Source: Pararge aegeria
Taxonomy: Eukaryota; Arthropoda; Insecta; Lepidoptera; Nymphalidae
Length of the DNA: 64,000 bases
Reading direction: 5' to 3'
Assembly (NCBI RefSeq): GCF_905163445.1
Contig: NC_053197.1
Location: 7,378,001-7,442,000 of the forward strand
The notes beneath the pieces were generated by a model. It saw only the letters and a program-made list of their open reading frames with translations. It was not told the DNA's origin and ran no database searches. Below, in pieces: positions 51,601-62,700 of the stretch. The translations under genes were made by a program, and so were the position numbers. Every line of letters starts with the position of its first letter. Position 1 is the first letter of the stretch.

Positions 51601-53197
51601 ACTGAATGGTACAGAAGTTCAGCTAAAACCGCGGAATTTACCCGTTGATATGGTAGCAGTTAGGAAAAATTCACGTAGTTCAATTGGCGCTGCGAGTCGC
51701 ACCTCCTCTATAGCGAAGTCAACTGTGAGCACACACAAATCTAACACTCAAGTAGGTCCAGGCCCAAGATTTTGCCACTTACGTATGCAAGCGGGTTCTA
51801 AAAATATTTTACTAGATAACGCAGAGCCGGATGTTCCACCCGTTTTATATCGACGTCAGAGCAAATGTAACACAAACTCAATTTTTAAAGACATTAATGA
51901 TGATTTAGAGAATTTGATTGATTTAGATAAAAACAATGACGACGCTTACAGCGATATTCCTGCGACTGAAAACGTTGTTGTCGAAAGTACTCTGATAGAT
52001 GTTCATGTTGATAGTAGTATCAAAGAGCCTAGCATGACTGTGAAAAATAGTACGATAAATCCAGTACTCTTGAATGTATCATCATCACCACTGCAACCAT
52101 TAAAGACTCACAACTTTTCTAATAATTCTGAGTATAACAATAATTCTCAGATCGGAAGCCAGCACAACGCTTCCGAAATTGATAATTTATTGAATGATTT
52201 TAATGGAGATTCAAGTAATGCACAGAATAAACATGATAATAATATCGACATTGCCAATAAAATGGATGCTGCATCGTCCACCGAAAATCAGGAAATAAAA
52301 ATCTTTAATTTCGATCGCTATGAACAAGGCAAATTAGCTGGTCAGTACAACAGGCCGATTAAAAAAATTGACGTGTCACAGCTCCATTCTATTGAAAGTA
52401 CCAAAATATCAAAAGATTTTTCTCCCGTTGGAGAAGTCGAAGACAAAAAAGAAGAAACAATTAAACCGACCTTACCAAACATAGTCAACGTTTATCCTAA
52501 TCTAACTCAAACTCATTTGAAAGCTAATGAAAGCAAAAAAGTATTTACAAATGAGCAAAGTACCAGTTCACTTTCAAGTGATGATAGCGCGGCTCTTTTA
52601 CAAAAACAGCAATTGCTTAGAGTTGCGGAGTGGGTTGAAAAAAACTTGGAGCAGCAAAACATTTTAAGTGATCCATTAGAAGATGAGTGCTCTTTTACAA
52701 CACGTGCTATGAGGAGAGATAGTAAAATAAACAGACTAACCGAGACACTGCACGAACTTGCGCTGAATATGCCACATCCTGTTAGCAAGTATTCGAAGAT
52801 GTATACCAGGGAGCCTCGTAATAATTGGCTGCATAACATTGTGACAAATCAGAATAAGAGCCAAGATAAAGCAATAAAGCAGAGTGACTCTAACCCAAAA
52901 ATCCTAAATAATATCGTTAAGGAGACTATATTTCCGGTTGAATGCGGCGATGAAACAGTGACGGAAATCAATGATAACTCCAATGTTTATGGCTGCGGTA
53001 ACATCACAAATATTGACGTTGGCAAGGAATTGCGCGATGCTTTGAAAAATAAAGGCGAAAAAGAGATTTCGCCTGAGGATTTGGCAAAAATGGAATACAA
53101 TGTGAAGAAATTTTTATTAAGCGGGCCCTGTTGGGTGAACTCTGGTTCGGGTGGTAGAAGTCGGCGCACAAGCAGCAAAACTGAGACTGATGTTTAA
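48661..53197 (+). CDS. TJAP1/Pilt-like (BEGAIN-related) scaffold protein, 5 coding exons
   Basis: Exons 48661-48693, 49302-49474, 50477-50651, 50720-50803 and 50894-53197 join in phase to 2769 nt (922 residues plus stop). Residues ~12-150 are a continuous coiled coil; 128-142 read ERYKNDMNLAIQLLQ, followed by CKP, a Ser-x-Lys stretch and LPVDTQARV, the same order as the Pilt domain of TJAP1 (RY..D.NLA.QLL.C...LP...Q..V). TJAP1 is linked to Golgi, tight junctions and Dlg-type MAGUKs. The rest is low-complexity, Asn/Ser-rich, with two CxxC pairs (220/223, 257/260) and a C-terminal KTETDV, a class I PDZ ligand. The protein is longer than vertebrate TJAP1 (~550). The start rests on the 33-nt first exon, which has a good context and an in-frame TAA 15 nt upstream. 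Confidence 0.8.
49302..49474 (+). CDS. TJAP1-like exon 2
   Basis: 173 nt, residues 12-69. Acceptor CCGGTAG|GAATG, donor GAAAG|GTATGT. Encodes EVEHLRQHLAERDVHFVALE, coiled coil. More GC-rich than the flanking introns, and not an open frame with its own Met. Confidence 0.75.
49670..49880 (+). repeat. Lepidopteran RTE-linked short repeat in intron 2
   Basis: 'ctatatatataaagcttg', a TTTGTTTG run, 'ctaaggaactacaggtccaa' and 'tttttcagtgttggatagcc' are blocks of a common short repeat found in moth and butterfly introns. Confidence 0.6.
50477..50651 (+). CDS. TJAP1-like exon 3
   Basis: 175 nt, residues 69-127. Acceptor TTTTCAG|ATTAT, donor GAGAAT|GTATGG. Encodes QKLNQVLEEKLLQMVDKMKS and DIATLSVRLAESKHNYT, the coiled coil before the Pilt motif. 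Confidence 0.85.
50720..50803 (+). CDS. TJAP1-like exon 4
   Basis: 84 nt, residues 128-155, containing the diagnostic NLAIQLLQCKPDNF segment. Flanked by introns of only 68 and 90 bp. Acceptor TTGCAG|GAGA, donor GATAGT|GTAAGT. Confidence 0.85.
50894..53197 (+). CDS. TJAP1-like exon 5 (terminal)
   Basis: 2304 nt, residues 156-922. Acceptor TTTTTAG|CTTCC. It starts with LPVDTQARVSQYV, the end of the conserved domain, and carries the whole variable tail to KTETDV. The Met at 50933 is internal. Confidence 0.85.
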   Translation, partial: LPVDTQARVSQYVMSKTAKPGGSTQSKNGNEIDTFDASEYEFNISASLMSKILEDSIQDSVTKHCDTCSCSKTQNKPFCYNEGYYTVSTQTVLSGEIKNNICLNCNAEIKSIYSGLSVRSHSPPGIRLVNDRMTHSPLYVMPQNSVDEQNETREIVIENNKPNNVINDMIKSEDKLKLDIQREIMHKVEENYKVNKNSVNMEPSVHHKLCDRTKTSMSSKKSSSSVDLEEKLIRDVLNGTEVQLKPRNLPVDMVAVRKNSRSSIGAASRTSSIAKSTVSTHKSNTQVGPGPRFCHLRMQAGSKNILLDNAEPDVPPVLYRRQSKCNTNSIFKDINDDLENLIDLDKNNDDAYSDIPATENVVVESTLIDVHVDSSIKEPSMTVKNSTINPVLLNVSSSPLQPLKTHNFSNNSEYNNNSQIGSQHNASEIDNLLNDFNGDSSNAQNKHDNNIDIANKMDAASSTENQEIKIFNFDRYEQGKLAGQYNRPIKKIDVSQLHSIESTKISKDFSPVGEVEDKKEETIKPTLPNIVNVYPNLTQTHLKANESKKVFTNEQSTSSLSSDDSAALLQKQQLLRVAEWVEKNLEQQNILSDPLEDECSFTTRAMRRDSKINRLTETLHELALNMPHPVSKYSKMYTREPRNNWLHNIVTNQNKSQDKAIKQSDSNPKILNNIVKETIFPVECGDETVTEINDNSNVYGCGNITNIDVGKELRDALKNKGEKEISPEDLAKMEYNVKKFLLSGPCWVNSGSGGRSRRTSSKTETDV

Positions 53198-53523
53198 TTC
53201 CATTGTAGTTAATGATGACGATGACATTCCTTATTAGTACGTTTATGTATATTCGATGGTTTGTAGCGGCTACGTGTTTTTTTATTTACATGTAAGTGTA
53301 AGGAACTAGTGCTTTTATGTTATGTGTAAGTTATTTAAAAAATTGGATCTGTGTATCAAAATTTACAGCCGCATTATACGAGACCATTTCTATCAAAAAA
53401 AAATCAAAAACGTTTAATTTTCCAAAATGTATCCGTTCTCATATTCATATTCTTATAAATTGCGGAGTTTTTAAAAAATCTATAAACGTCTATAATTCGT
53501 TTCCAATATCTAAATAGTTATGC

Positions 53524-53529
53524 AATAAA
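53524..53529 (+). terminator. Candidate polyadenylation signal, TJAP1-like gene
   Basis: AATAAA 327 bases after the stop codon, in an AT-rich 3' region. Other AATAAA copies occur ~70-130 bases later. Confidence 0.45.
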
Positions 53530-54748
53530 ACACTCATATGAGCTTAAAATATTAGATTTAATTATTATCATAGATTATTATGGGTAAAATTTGTTTTTGA
53601 ATAAAAATATCATTGCAGTTATTAAAAAAAATTGGCACAATTGAAAAAATAAATTACTTAATACTTCCGTTTAGTATTAATATGAAACAGACATAAGTAG
53701 TAAAATTAATATAAATTATGCAACCGTAAATGGAGGCTGAAGCACCAGATTATCTATTTAGTAACCACAACACGTTCCAATATTGTAAGAACTAAAAACC
53801 TCAGTCTTAAATATGATAATGGAGTTGCATGTCTAGTTTCACCTCTGTTGTGGACAACAACAGATCAACACCTGATATTTCCTTATTGACTGTTGATGTT
53901 ATATGTGTTAAGGCTTAGATACCTGCAAGATGCATAATATTGTCGTTAGTTTTACTCTGGTAATAATCTCAAACCAAACAGAATTTTACATTAGTTATCG
54001 TTCCTACTTACTATTTATTCATCGCTTGCCTTATGAACCAAAGTTTTACAGGGCTGTAAAAGATTTCATGAATTTCTGCAAAAAAAAACCGTTATTTTCT
54101 AAAGCTACATAAAAATAATGTATTTACCTATTTATCTTGACGTAAACTTTTCTGCTAAGTCTATGTGTAATAAAACTATTTGTGTATTATTCATGATAAG
54201 GCTGTCATTCAAAATGAAAGCGTAATATAATAGTTTCACACAATTAAGTATTAGATTGGACAAATACGCATAGAAGTTTCTATATATGTGATAAATATAA
54301 AATTATCAATAAACTCACGTATGTACAAATTTATCTAGCACTCATAGAATGTACTTGATGTTAAGGATATCCATCAGCATTCAGTATTTTTATGGAAATT
54401 TCGTAGGATCTGGCTTCCAGGAATGTATAACATTATTTTAATTGCCTAATATTTTCAAAGCTCAATTTTGTAATTGGACCTATTATTTTTTTTGTAATTG
54501 GACCTATTATTTGCAATTGTAGCTGCTATAAATTTAATATACAGTACCTATTGTCCCTGCGAAAGAATGTATTGTAGGTAGTCTCGGTTTAACTATATTA
54601 TTTTTCTTAGGATGGGGGACAATATAGGCAACCTGGACAATTGCTTTGCCCATTACAGCTTTTGCAATTAAGGATTTAACAATAATCTTGTTAAACACGG
54701 GCAGCAGCTATTCCGAGTCTGGCGGAAATAACGATTTTGGAACGCGTT
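53530..54748. other. Intergenic, AT-rich
   Basis: No gene was recognised. A 21-bp direct repeat (tttgtaattggacctattatt) occurs in tandem near 54468-54511. Confidence 0.45.
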
Positions 54749-54817
54749 TTTGGAATTCTTTGTTTGGCAGATTTTTTATGTGATACATAGAAAATCTGCC
54801 GAACAAAGAATTCCAAA
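54749..54817 (+). repeat. 33-bp fully paired hairpin
   Basis: Arms 54749-54781 and 54785-54817 pair over all 33 positions (31 Watson-Crick, 2 G-U if read as + strand RNA) around the 3-nt loop GAT. At 69 nt it has the size of a microRNA precursor, but it could equally be a foldback made by a replication error. Confidence 0.85.
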
Positions 54818-55079
54818 CATCAATTTTTTTCCTTAGATAAAGACTAGGTCAAACAAGCTTAATTTATTAAATATGAATTTGGCGCTCCATAGTAATGTCT
54901 CGTAGCTATGCTCTCGTTCGCTTCGCACGATTCGGGGCTTGGAGCCAATGCATAAGAGAATCGATTGTCGTCATAAAAAATTTTGTTCGCAAAATTCCTG
55001 GATCCCAGAAATAGATTGAGCGCCGACTACATTAGGACACCATTATCGAAATAGGTACATTTCAAACAAACAACATAAA

Positions 55080-55245
55080 AAAATATTGTAAGTGTTGATG
55101 TTGAAAGAGAGCAACTGCTGAATTTATTTCTAGCTTGTCGGTAGAGTCTGCTGAACTGGTGGTAGTCACTCCAGATATATAAAGTGGCTTGCTTATAATT
55201 GGCAGGCTTATAAAGTGGCCCAGCTTGAAATAATGAATATTACAA
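55080..55245 (+). repeat. CR1-type LINE 3' tail, diverged plus copy
   Basis: 'gtgttgatgttgaaagagag', 'caactgctgaatttatttct', 'gtcggtagagtctgctgaac' and 'tggtggtagtcactcc' match the 3' end of the LINE at 6383-9042. Confidence 0.7.
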
Positions 55246-55639
55246 ATGAATTTAAAAACATAGTTAATATTATATTAAAGCAATAAACAATGTGAAATCT
55301 AGCTTGAACCAGATCCTACAAAATTATTTTCGTGTACAAAAGCGGCTTAACAATACAAGTAACCTCTTCCTTGATGATATTTTCATCAATGATACAATGA
55401 TTCCGTCGATTATTAAACAAAAATTTTGAAAAGTAGCTAAAAAAGTAGATAGTCACGAAATACGCTATGCTTTCGCTTTCACTACATTAAAAGAAACATC
55501 TAAATTGCGCGCCTCGGAAGTTGAATTAAAATGGCGCCGTTTGAGCAAATTAAAGACGGGTTGTACTAAGTGCTTGCTTGCTCTGTATTTTTTCGCATAA
55601 GCATTGCATCCGCTCCGAATCAGTTAAAATACGGATCGA

Positions 55640-56040
55640 GAAACGCGACGGTATGCGTTTCACTTCAGCACGGCTAGCAAGGGTAGAGGACAATTATCTC
55701 CCCGGGGAAGGATACAAATTAAACTTCTCCCACAGCTTTATCAACTCTCAGAACACTGGCGCAGAAGTGGTAATAATATCCAAATAATATATGTGTAAAG
55801 GAGGCTAAATTTATCCTATTTCATGTTCCCGTGCTTTAGCAGATGGACACGTTAATCGTATCCCCTATCAGGGGATATAATCGGGGGATGTCATTTTTGT
55901 GTCCTGCCTGTTCTATCCCTGCAGATCGAATCTACTGCTCAACAACTGATATGAAATTCTGGTACGGCTTCGGATCGTATTTTCTTGGCGTATCGGACGT
56001 AAACCATTGGAGTAATATGGAGGGGACATGATGACGTAAA
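55640..56040 (+). repeat. Probable interspersed repeat (unnamed)
   Basis: Blocks such as 'gacaattatctccccgggga', 'ccacagctttatcaactctc', 'cctgttctatccctgcagat' and 'ctgatatgaaattctggtac' resemble a repeat common in Lepidoptera. Short frames in it (55578-55787, 55843-56031) look accidental. No second copy is present in this window, so the call is from recall only. Confidence 0.4.
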
Positions 56041-56384
56041 AAATTGTAGGCGTAGGTTCGACTTTCGTGGCGCGTCACAAAATATTTTAATAGGATAGTG
56101 TTTAATAGGTGTGTCTGTGTAACTGTCTTATACATACAATTGAATGGACGTATATTTTTCAAATAGTTAGGCTAATGAAATTGTAAAACTCGCACCAAAC
56201 TTAATGGCCGCTCAGAACGTCGTTTTTCTACACCATAAACCGCTTAATTGTGTCACTGTTAAAGTATAGGAAAATTAACCTTGATTTTATGCTTTTGATC
56301 GCTTGGTCTAATGTCTTTGTAGGTACAGTGGCGTGTACATGGTTTCGACTAGGGTAGCTTTAAAATTATATTCCATTATATTAC

Positions 56385-56530
56385 TTAGCAGTCCCCTGCT
56401 GCTCTAAAGACCTCTCCCAACGGGAGGGACCCATATTCACCAGGGCAGCCGGGTTTGTAACCGCAATAGATGGTGGTACGCCTATGCCCGGGTCCGCTGT
56501 ATTCTCTTAGTGGTCTAGTACTACAACCGT
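56385..56530 (+). repeat. SINE-like family E copy
   Basis: 'agcagtcccctgctgctcta', 'aagacctctcccaacgggag', 'accgcaatagatggtggtac' and 'ctgtattctcttagtggtct' match the order of family E. Confidence 0.6.
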
Positions 56531-57109
56531 GGAAGGGTTGGTGACAACTATTGATCGGTCGTCACCACACGGCACTTTATACTCCAACAAGATTTGTTTA
56601 GGCTACGTTGAGTTCACACTCTTGCACGCCATTCGTCGACATTTATACAGCAAGAGCGATGTCATCGAGCCCTGGGTCGCATGGCGAGCTTTCGAGCTCG
56701 CCCCACTCCCTCGGCGATCCATCCGAAAAAGAAAACCAACAACTTTTGGCTGTACTTTTGTAAAATGAAAATTATAGGTCTATCCTTTTGTTTTCGCTAC
56801 TCGAATGTGAGTGCGCCAATCTTATATTTAGGGTGCTTTTCATACATATCAAGAAAATTGATATCAGTATTTGGAGTTTTGTTTAAGAGTTTAAATTTGC
56901 GCAGACTTCGGGAGGAGTCAAAAACATTAGGAACTGAATATGCACTAACATTCCTTATACTAACAAGGGTGAACGAGTTCATAAAGTGCACTTAATTTGA
57001 AGTTAACAATCGTCACCGGCCAAAATCGTCAATCAGCGTAGCTCTGTAGTTTCATACGGTCAAAACCTCTGTGTACCTGATTTGACTACCATCAATAGTC
57101 TCTCGCAAT

Positions 57110-57240
57110 CGATTGCTGTGCTAAAGACCTCTCTCATCAGGAGGATTTAACCGACAAAAATATGTTATTTTTATTTTTATGACCCATAATCACCATGCTG
57201 GACCGGTCGTTTGGTGATCGCTGTAGATGGCAGTAGTTAG
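57110..57240 (+). repeat. SINE-like family E copy
   Basis: 'ctaaagacctctctcatcag', 'ataatcaccatgctggac' and 'ttggtgatcgctgtagatgg' match family E; a T-rich insertion splits it. Confidence 0.6.
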
Positions 57241-60214
57241 AAGAACAAAGTAGTAAGTTGCTACCCGATCTGATTTGATAATTCCATACGAATTTGACAA
57301 ATTGAAGTAACGCGTTACGTTGTTTTGACAAAGTTGTATGTCCCATACATACAAATTTATCTGAATACAGTAATCACTCTTACGCCTTATTCAAGTAATC
57401 AATCTAATCCAAAAATATCAATCAGATGGCAGATAAATTAATTAAATTAATTGTGACAGAAATCATAGCTTAGTACTATGTATGGTTGAATCACTGGTAC
57501 CTAAACTGAGTAAAAACTCGTACTATAGATATCAGTGCACTCCCCTATATAATTATTGATTAAGTTGATTATTAATCTTGGGCGTTAGTGGCACGGTCTG
57601 TTCTAAGAGATTTTCTCAAGAAACACCGACGTTTGGATATATCTTGCATTGAATTCTGACTAGCCATAAAGTTTGGTGTGACATACCTATAGTTTGTATT
57701 CGTTTGGTAATAATTGTCACCCGTGTGTGTGTTACGCCTAAATCAAGCACAATTTTATTTATTATAGCTAGGTTGAAACTAAAGGTGTGTCGTGTCGCAA
57801 CGCTCTAAAAAAACATATTTATTTATCTGCGAGCTAAATTGAAATCACACAGAGCTGTTTACTAGAAAATTATAAATATACTCTTTTCTGGTTACTCTAA
57901 ATTTTCTAAAACTAGATTAAAACTAAACGTCTGGATTTTGTTTTATTTAAATTGTTTGAAATATTAAGCTTTGCTTCTGGCACTTTTTTAAGTTGCGTTG
58001 TGATGCGACACGAATCAATGTGCGGGAGCCTTAATGGTTTTGTATGTGGTGCATTTATGTATTTGTGAGTTACCTACTTTTTAATTATATAAACTGATTA
58101 AGTAGCATTATGTATAGGTACTCGTATAAACATTATTTTTGTATAACTTTTGATTTTCACACTTTAACGAGGATTCAGCCTGAAAAGCCGAACTTCAAAC
58201 CATTTTCAACGTTTTCTACTAGATTATAGGTAGGTACGTCGACAACACCGGGATGCTTACCGAGTATATTTAATGTATCTGAAAATAGTGATTGGTAATT
58301 CAAGAATAATAATTTAACGATTTTTTATTTACTTACGAGCGTTTTTTTTTACAAAATAATTCTTTACCTACTTAATAAAAAAAAAACTGTCACTAGGGAT
58401 ATGGTTACGGTAAATTATTAAACTGCACGTATTTAAGTACTGTGCAACAGTATATTGTCCGATCGCTTTCCCAAACCTTATCCACAATCGGTCGATGTCA
58501 TGATGATGATGATGATGATGATGAAGATGACTTATTTGATTATAATTTTCCTCATTCTCTTAAACTAAAATAGTGAACCTGACCTCAGTAAACCTTGATA
58601 AAAAATAAATTTGGATAAAGATTCACAATAGGTGCACTAAAAGCACTAACCTCTATTATACTACAAAGGTCAGGCTAATAGCATTAAAAAAAAATTAGAA
58701 TCTAGGTGCGTCGTAGAAATATTAATTTGCTGTATGTCTAGCCATCAAACACTTTGGCAGCATCTACATTTTGATACAAGCCAAACGACATTTTTTTGGC
58801 AATGTAACAAAACTTAAAAAACAAAAGAAAACGTTAAAGATTAGTATAACATTTAGCATTTGACTCGCATTTGAGTTTCTGATCCATATAATTTAAATTT
58901 TGATACCTGCGATAGATTTGGGATTTAGGCTGAATCTTCAAATAGGTACAGGAATTAGTCGAAAAATGTATAAATTACGAGTGAGACTGTATTACAGTGA
59001 TTGGCTGTTTATAGTTTGTATTTTTTGTTGATTTTTATTTTTTATTGGCCACTAATTTATTGTACCCTAGTATTAAGTTTATAGATCTGCTTTTTGGAAA
59101 ATCACACAAGAATGCTAAGGCTGGTCCCTTGTAAAGCTTCAGCAGCGTAAACTGTAAACGTGTTTATTTATTAAATACTTGGCAAAATATTAAGTAGTTT
59201 ATATTTTACCTATCCTGTTTACAAAGAGTTTATAATGTATATATTTTTTAAATCAGTTTAGATGCGCAATTTACCTACGCAATTGGGATTCATAATCAAA
59301 ATATTGTTTCATTGTCCCATTTCAATTATTTTCAGGTCAAATAAATATTAATTAAAGAGTTGTTAACATATATTCAAAATAATTTGAGAAATAAAAATAT
59401 AGGGTTAAGGTAGGAAGAATTTTATATAATGTCAAAATACTTTTCTTCACAGTAACAGAAACAGGGTCTACAACTACAGCTGTTCTCTTAAGAAAACAGC
59501 TAAACGGTCTATAAGTCTCTCTTGTATGACGTGAGCTCGTCTGTGTTTTTTTAAAAGAAAGCTTCGAGGTGTAAGCGTCGTAGGCGACCTTTGGCGAGTA
59601 CCTACCCAATGCGCTGTAAAGTTGAATTGGTTTGAAGGAAGCTATGAAAAGCTTCCTTCGAAGGCCGTGAGGTAGCCAGAAATGGGCTTCTGAGGTAGAT
59701 ATATTAATTGTGGTTGCGTAATCTTATACTAATTACTACCTTCTGTAAGTCTCATAGCTACGAATGGACTGCGGAATTAAAACGAAGAAATCGACAGCTG
59801 AGACGGTAATTAAAAAAACCTGAACCTGCGTAAAAAATTAAGCAGATGCCTAAATTAAAATTAACACAATGGCTTATTGTAAAGTTGGCTGTTTGATTTA
59901 ATAGTTGAAGGGTTGAGTTAGTTTCGCGCTTGCCGGCCCGTGTAATAGCTTATCGCTAGCAAGGCAAGGAGGAAGGGCGTATGATCAGAACGACATCTGT
60001 GGCCTTCGCTTTTCCAAAATCACTTGGGCTATTGTGTACTTAGCCTTGTACCGACGCATTGTCTGTGGCGTACACAGACTAAAGGAAAAATGTAGACTGT
60101 AAACAGGCCCATCTAAACAACGTGTACCTAAATGAAAACACAAATAATACTTCACAGGCTTTAGAGGTACATTATGTACTGTGTCTAACACTTATCTGTG
60201 AAACCGCAAACCTA
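57241..60214. other. Intergenic, no gene seen
   Basis: AT-rich DNA with a (GAT)n run at 58500-58528 and a small foldback at 59631-59662. Otherwise unassigned. Confidence 0.45.
59631..59662. repeat. Short foldback (13-bp stem)
   Basis: TTTGAAGGAAGCT (59631-59643) pairs with 59650-59662 around atgaaa, with one T-G wobble if read as + strand RNA. Confidence 0.75.
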
Positions 60215-60440
60215 ATAGTTTTTGAGTAAACCACTGCCATAGTTTTTACTGAAAGAAATGAGATCACATGCAAAATTAAAATCACGTGACACCTGTCACT
60301 TTATTGGGTACGCGTCGCGTGCCGTAGGTACTATGCGCGTGTTTATCTTTTAACTTCAATAGGGTTGTAGAAATATACTTATGCATCCTTCAATATTATT
60401 TCGTAATTCTGTTACACGTTGTAAATGCTACTTGTCTGTA
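60215..60440 (+). repeat. Unnamed dispersed repeat F, copy 2
   Basis: Direct-orientation relative of 37303-37620, with the shared core ggtacgcgtcgcgtg-cgtaggtactatgc and five other blocks in the same order. Confidence 0.7.
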
Positions 60441-60549
60441 GTAGCTGATTCATAATTACATTAACCCCGCCAAGCTGGTCTGTATGTAGGTTACGTGCCT
60501 ACTGCAAACCTTTGTTATCGATTATTTGTGAAATGTTATTTTTTTATGC

Positions 60550-60870
60550 AGTGACACCTAGCCTAAGACCTACGGTCTCCGACAGAGTTTGATCCCCGGC
60601 ATGAACATTTCCGGAATGCACTAGTTTTGTGCATTTTTTAACATAAGAAATTAAAATATCACTTGCTTTAAGGAGATGAAAAACATGGCCGAATCGTCAT
60701 TATTAATCATCGAAATCTATGAATTTTCCTTCACGTTCTTAAAAGCTTGTAAAGACTACCAATCCTCACTAAGCCAGCATGGTGGACTACTGGCTAAACA
60801 CTTCTCATTCTAAGAGGAGACCCGGGCGCTGTTTTGGTTTTGGTAATAGATACTGATTGATGATGATTCA
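60550..60870 (+). repeat. SINE family B, near full-length plus copy
   Basis: Head with 'gagtttgatccccggcatga', then 'aaatatcacttgctttaagg', 'agactaccaatcctcactaa', 'gccagcatggtggactactg', 'cattctaagaggagacccgg' and a GATGATGAT end. The middle has a ~30-base insertion. Confidence 0.8.
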
Positions 60871-62464
60871 GTGTAAAATCGCATATTATCTTTTGCGTCT
60901 TTTAGGGCATATTCCAGAACTCTGAAGGACCGGAAGCCCCTGATAGGAAAAAGTATAAGCAAATACATTAAAAAATTATTATCATCGTCGTCCTGAGCAC
61001 AGGTCTTCTATAGGATTCAGAGTTTCTCTTAGAGGGTCTCTACGCCTAGACGCTATTCAGTGTGATAATATTACGCTGATATAAATGGGCTTTAAAAAGT
61101 AGTCGCAAAGGTAGTATTTACAACACACATATCGGCTTCATTGTTTTGTTTTTCACGCTGTCTATCTTTTTAATTTAGTTTGAGATGTACTTAGTCTTGA
61201 ATTTAGTCAAAGTTTAATATCACCTTGGCAGCTTATATATTTATTAGGTTAATAATAAAGTAATTAGAACTCAAGTATGTTTCCTTATTATTTGTAACCT
61301 ATATTACATACTAGGTAGTCTACGAAATAAAATTATTTTGGTGTACCTACCTATTTTACGTTGCGATAGAAACATAATTAATCGATGTACCGAGGTATTA
61401 TATACTTTGTTATGTGACTACAATCCATACAAGTGCCATAATATTTTTGGATTTTTGACGAAGGTTAAAAAAAGCAGGTAGTATGTTTGAAGCCATCAGA
61501 CGGCGTTGCGGAAACGCTTTCATCATGGGATTTTTTCAGCATTGTTTATAATACCTACAACATTGTATAGGTACCTATACACCTAACCTAACCTAACCTA
61601 ACCTAACGATACCTACTAACCGAAAAGTTGAAGGAAGGGCTTATCTGAGAAGGCTACGGACTCTAATTCCACACATTTTAGGTACTAGATATACTACTTA
61701 CTAAATATTAACATTAAACTTATACAGACCAACCTCGTTATTTTTAATCCCCGAATAGGTTAGTAGAATAGGAGTGTATAGGTAGCAAATTATCGAGATA
61801 AGTCATTGCAATGGAAGCTCAGGAAACAGGAAGTGTAGAAAGCAGTGTAGTGTAGCTATTACGAATTGAAAGTACAATAGTCTCAAGATATTTCTCCGAG
61901 CGAATGACCGCACGATTTGCGACACGCGGCAGATGGTAGGTATCTTTTATGTTATCCTGTGACTATTGTAAATACCATGACATTCTGCCGTATCAACACT
62001 TGTCTATAAAAATAAAAACGTTGAAAGTTTGTTCCATTGCACAAATGCGTATTCAAAGAGTTCCTTACCGATTATTTGTCTTATTTAGTGTTACAATAAT
62101 TTTATAAAGTGGGTTTATTTATTATTTAAATTAAATTTTATAAACTCTTGATAACTATAAATTCCTATTTGCCAGATATTTTATTAAATTGATTAGGATT
62201 TTGCAAATACCCTAATAATTATTAATTAGATAATAGATAGTTTTCAAGAAACAATTCAAATTATATTTGACTAATAACCAATGTTCATGGCATTGAGTTG
62301 GTGGGTATTTTGATATAAATACGACTGCATTATCGATACACTTCGGTCCTACATGGACTCGAACGATGCAAAGATACCTCCCGGTGTCTTAGTCGTTTAT
62401 CATTAGGTAATTTATAAAACAATAGTAATAAAATTGTTGTTAGCTAATAACAGAATTATCGTTA
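60871..62464. other. Intergenic, no gene seen
   Basis: AT-rich. Contains the short telomeric run listed separately and no recognised coding sequence. Confidence 0.45.
61582..61606. repeat. Interstitial telomere-type repeat, (CCTAA)5
   Basis: Five exact CCTAA units, the complement of the insect telomere unit TTAGG. The run is short and bordered by 'gtacctatac'-type sequence. Confidence 0.85.
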
Positions 62465-62700
62465 TTTCAATGGACGTGCACTGCTGGACATAAGTACTAA
62501 GCCCTTTTATAGCGATATCCACACTTTATGGTCCTGCGTCCAGCAACCTGCGACTTGCATCATGTCGTCTGTCCACCCAATGGGGGATCTATCAACACTG
62601 CGACGACGCCATTTGAGCAACTATCACCCCTAAAATCTATCGGTCCTCCATGCATCGTTCCCTATACCTCGCACAATACAATACACATGACAAAACCTTA
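62465..62700 (-). pseudogene. RTE-type LINE fragment, minus orientation
   Basis: On + 'caatggacgtgcactgctgg', 'acataagtactaagccc', 'atgtcgtctgtccacccaat' and 'ctatcggtcctccatgcatc' are the reverse of the RTE C-terminal region seen at 2040-2400. The coding frame is lost. The + frame 62528-62743 is a shadow. Confidence 0.7.

Noticed and set aside
52513..53178. Minus-strand open frames
   Set aside because: Shadows of the TJAP1-like terminal exon.
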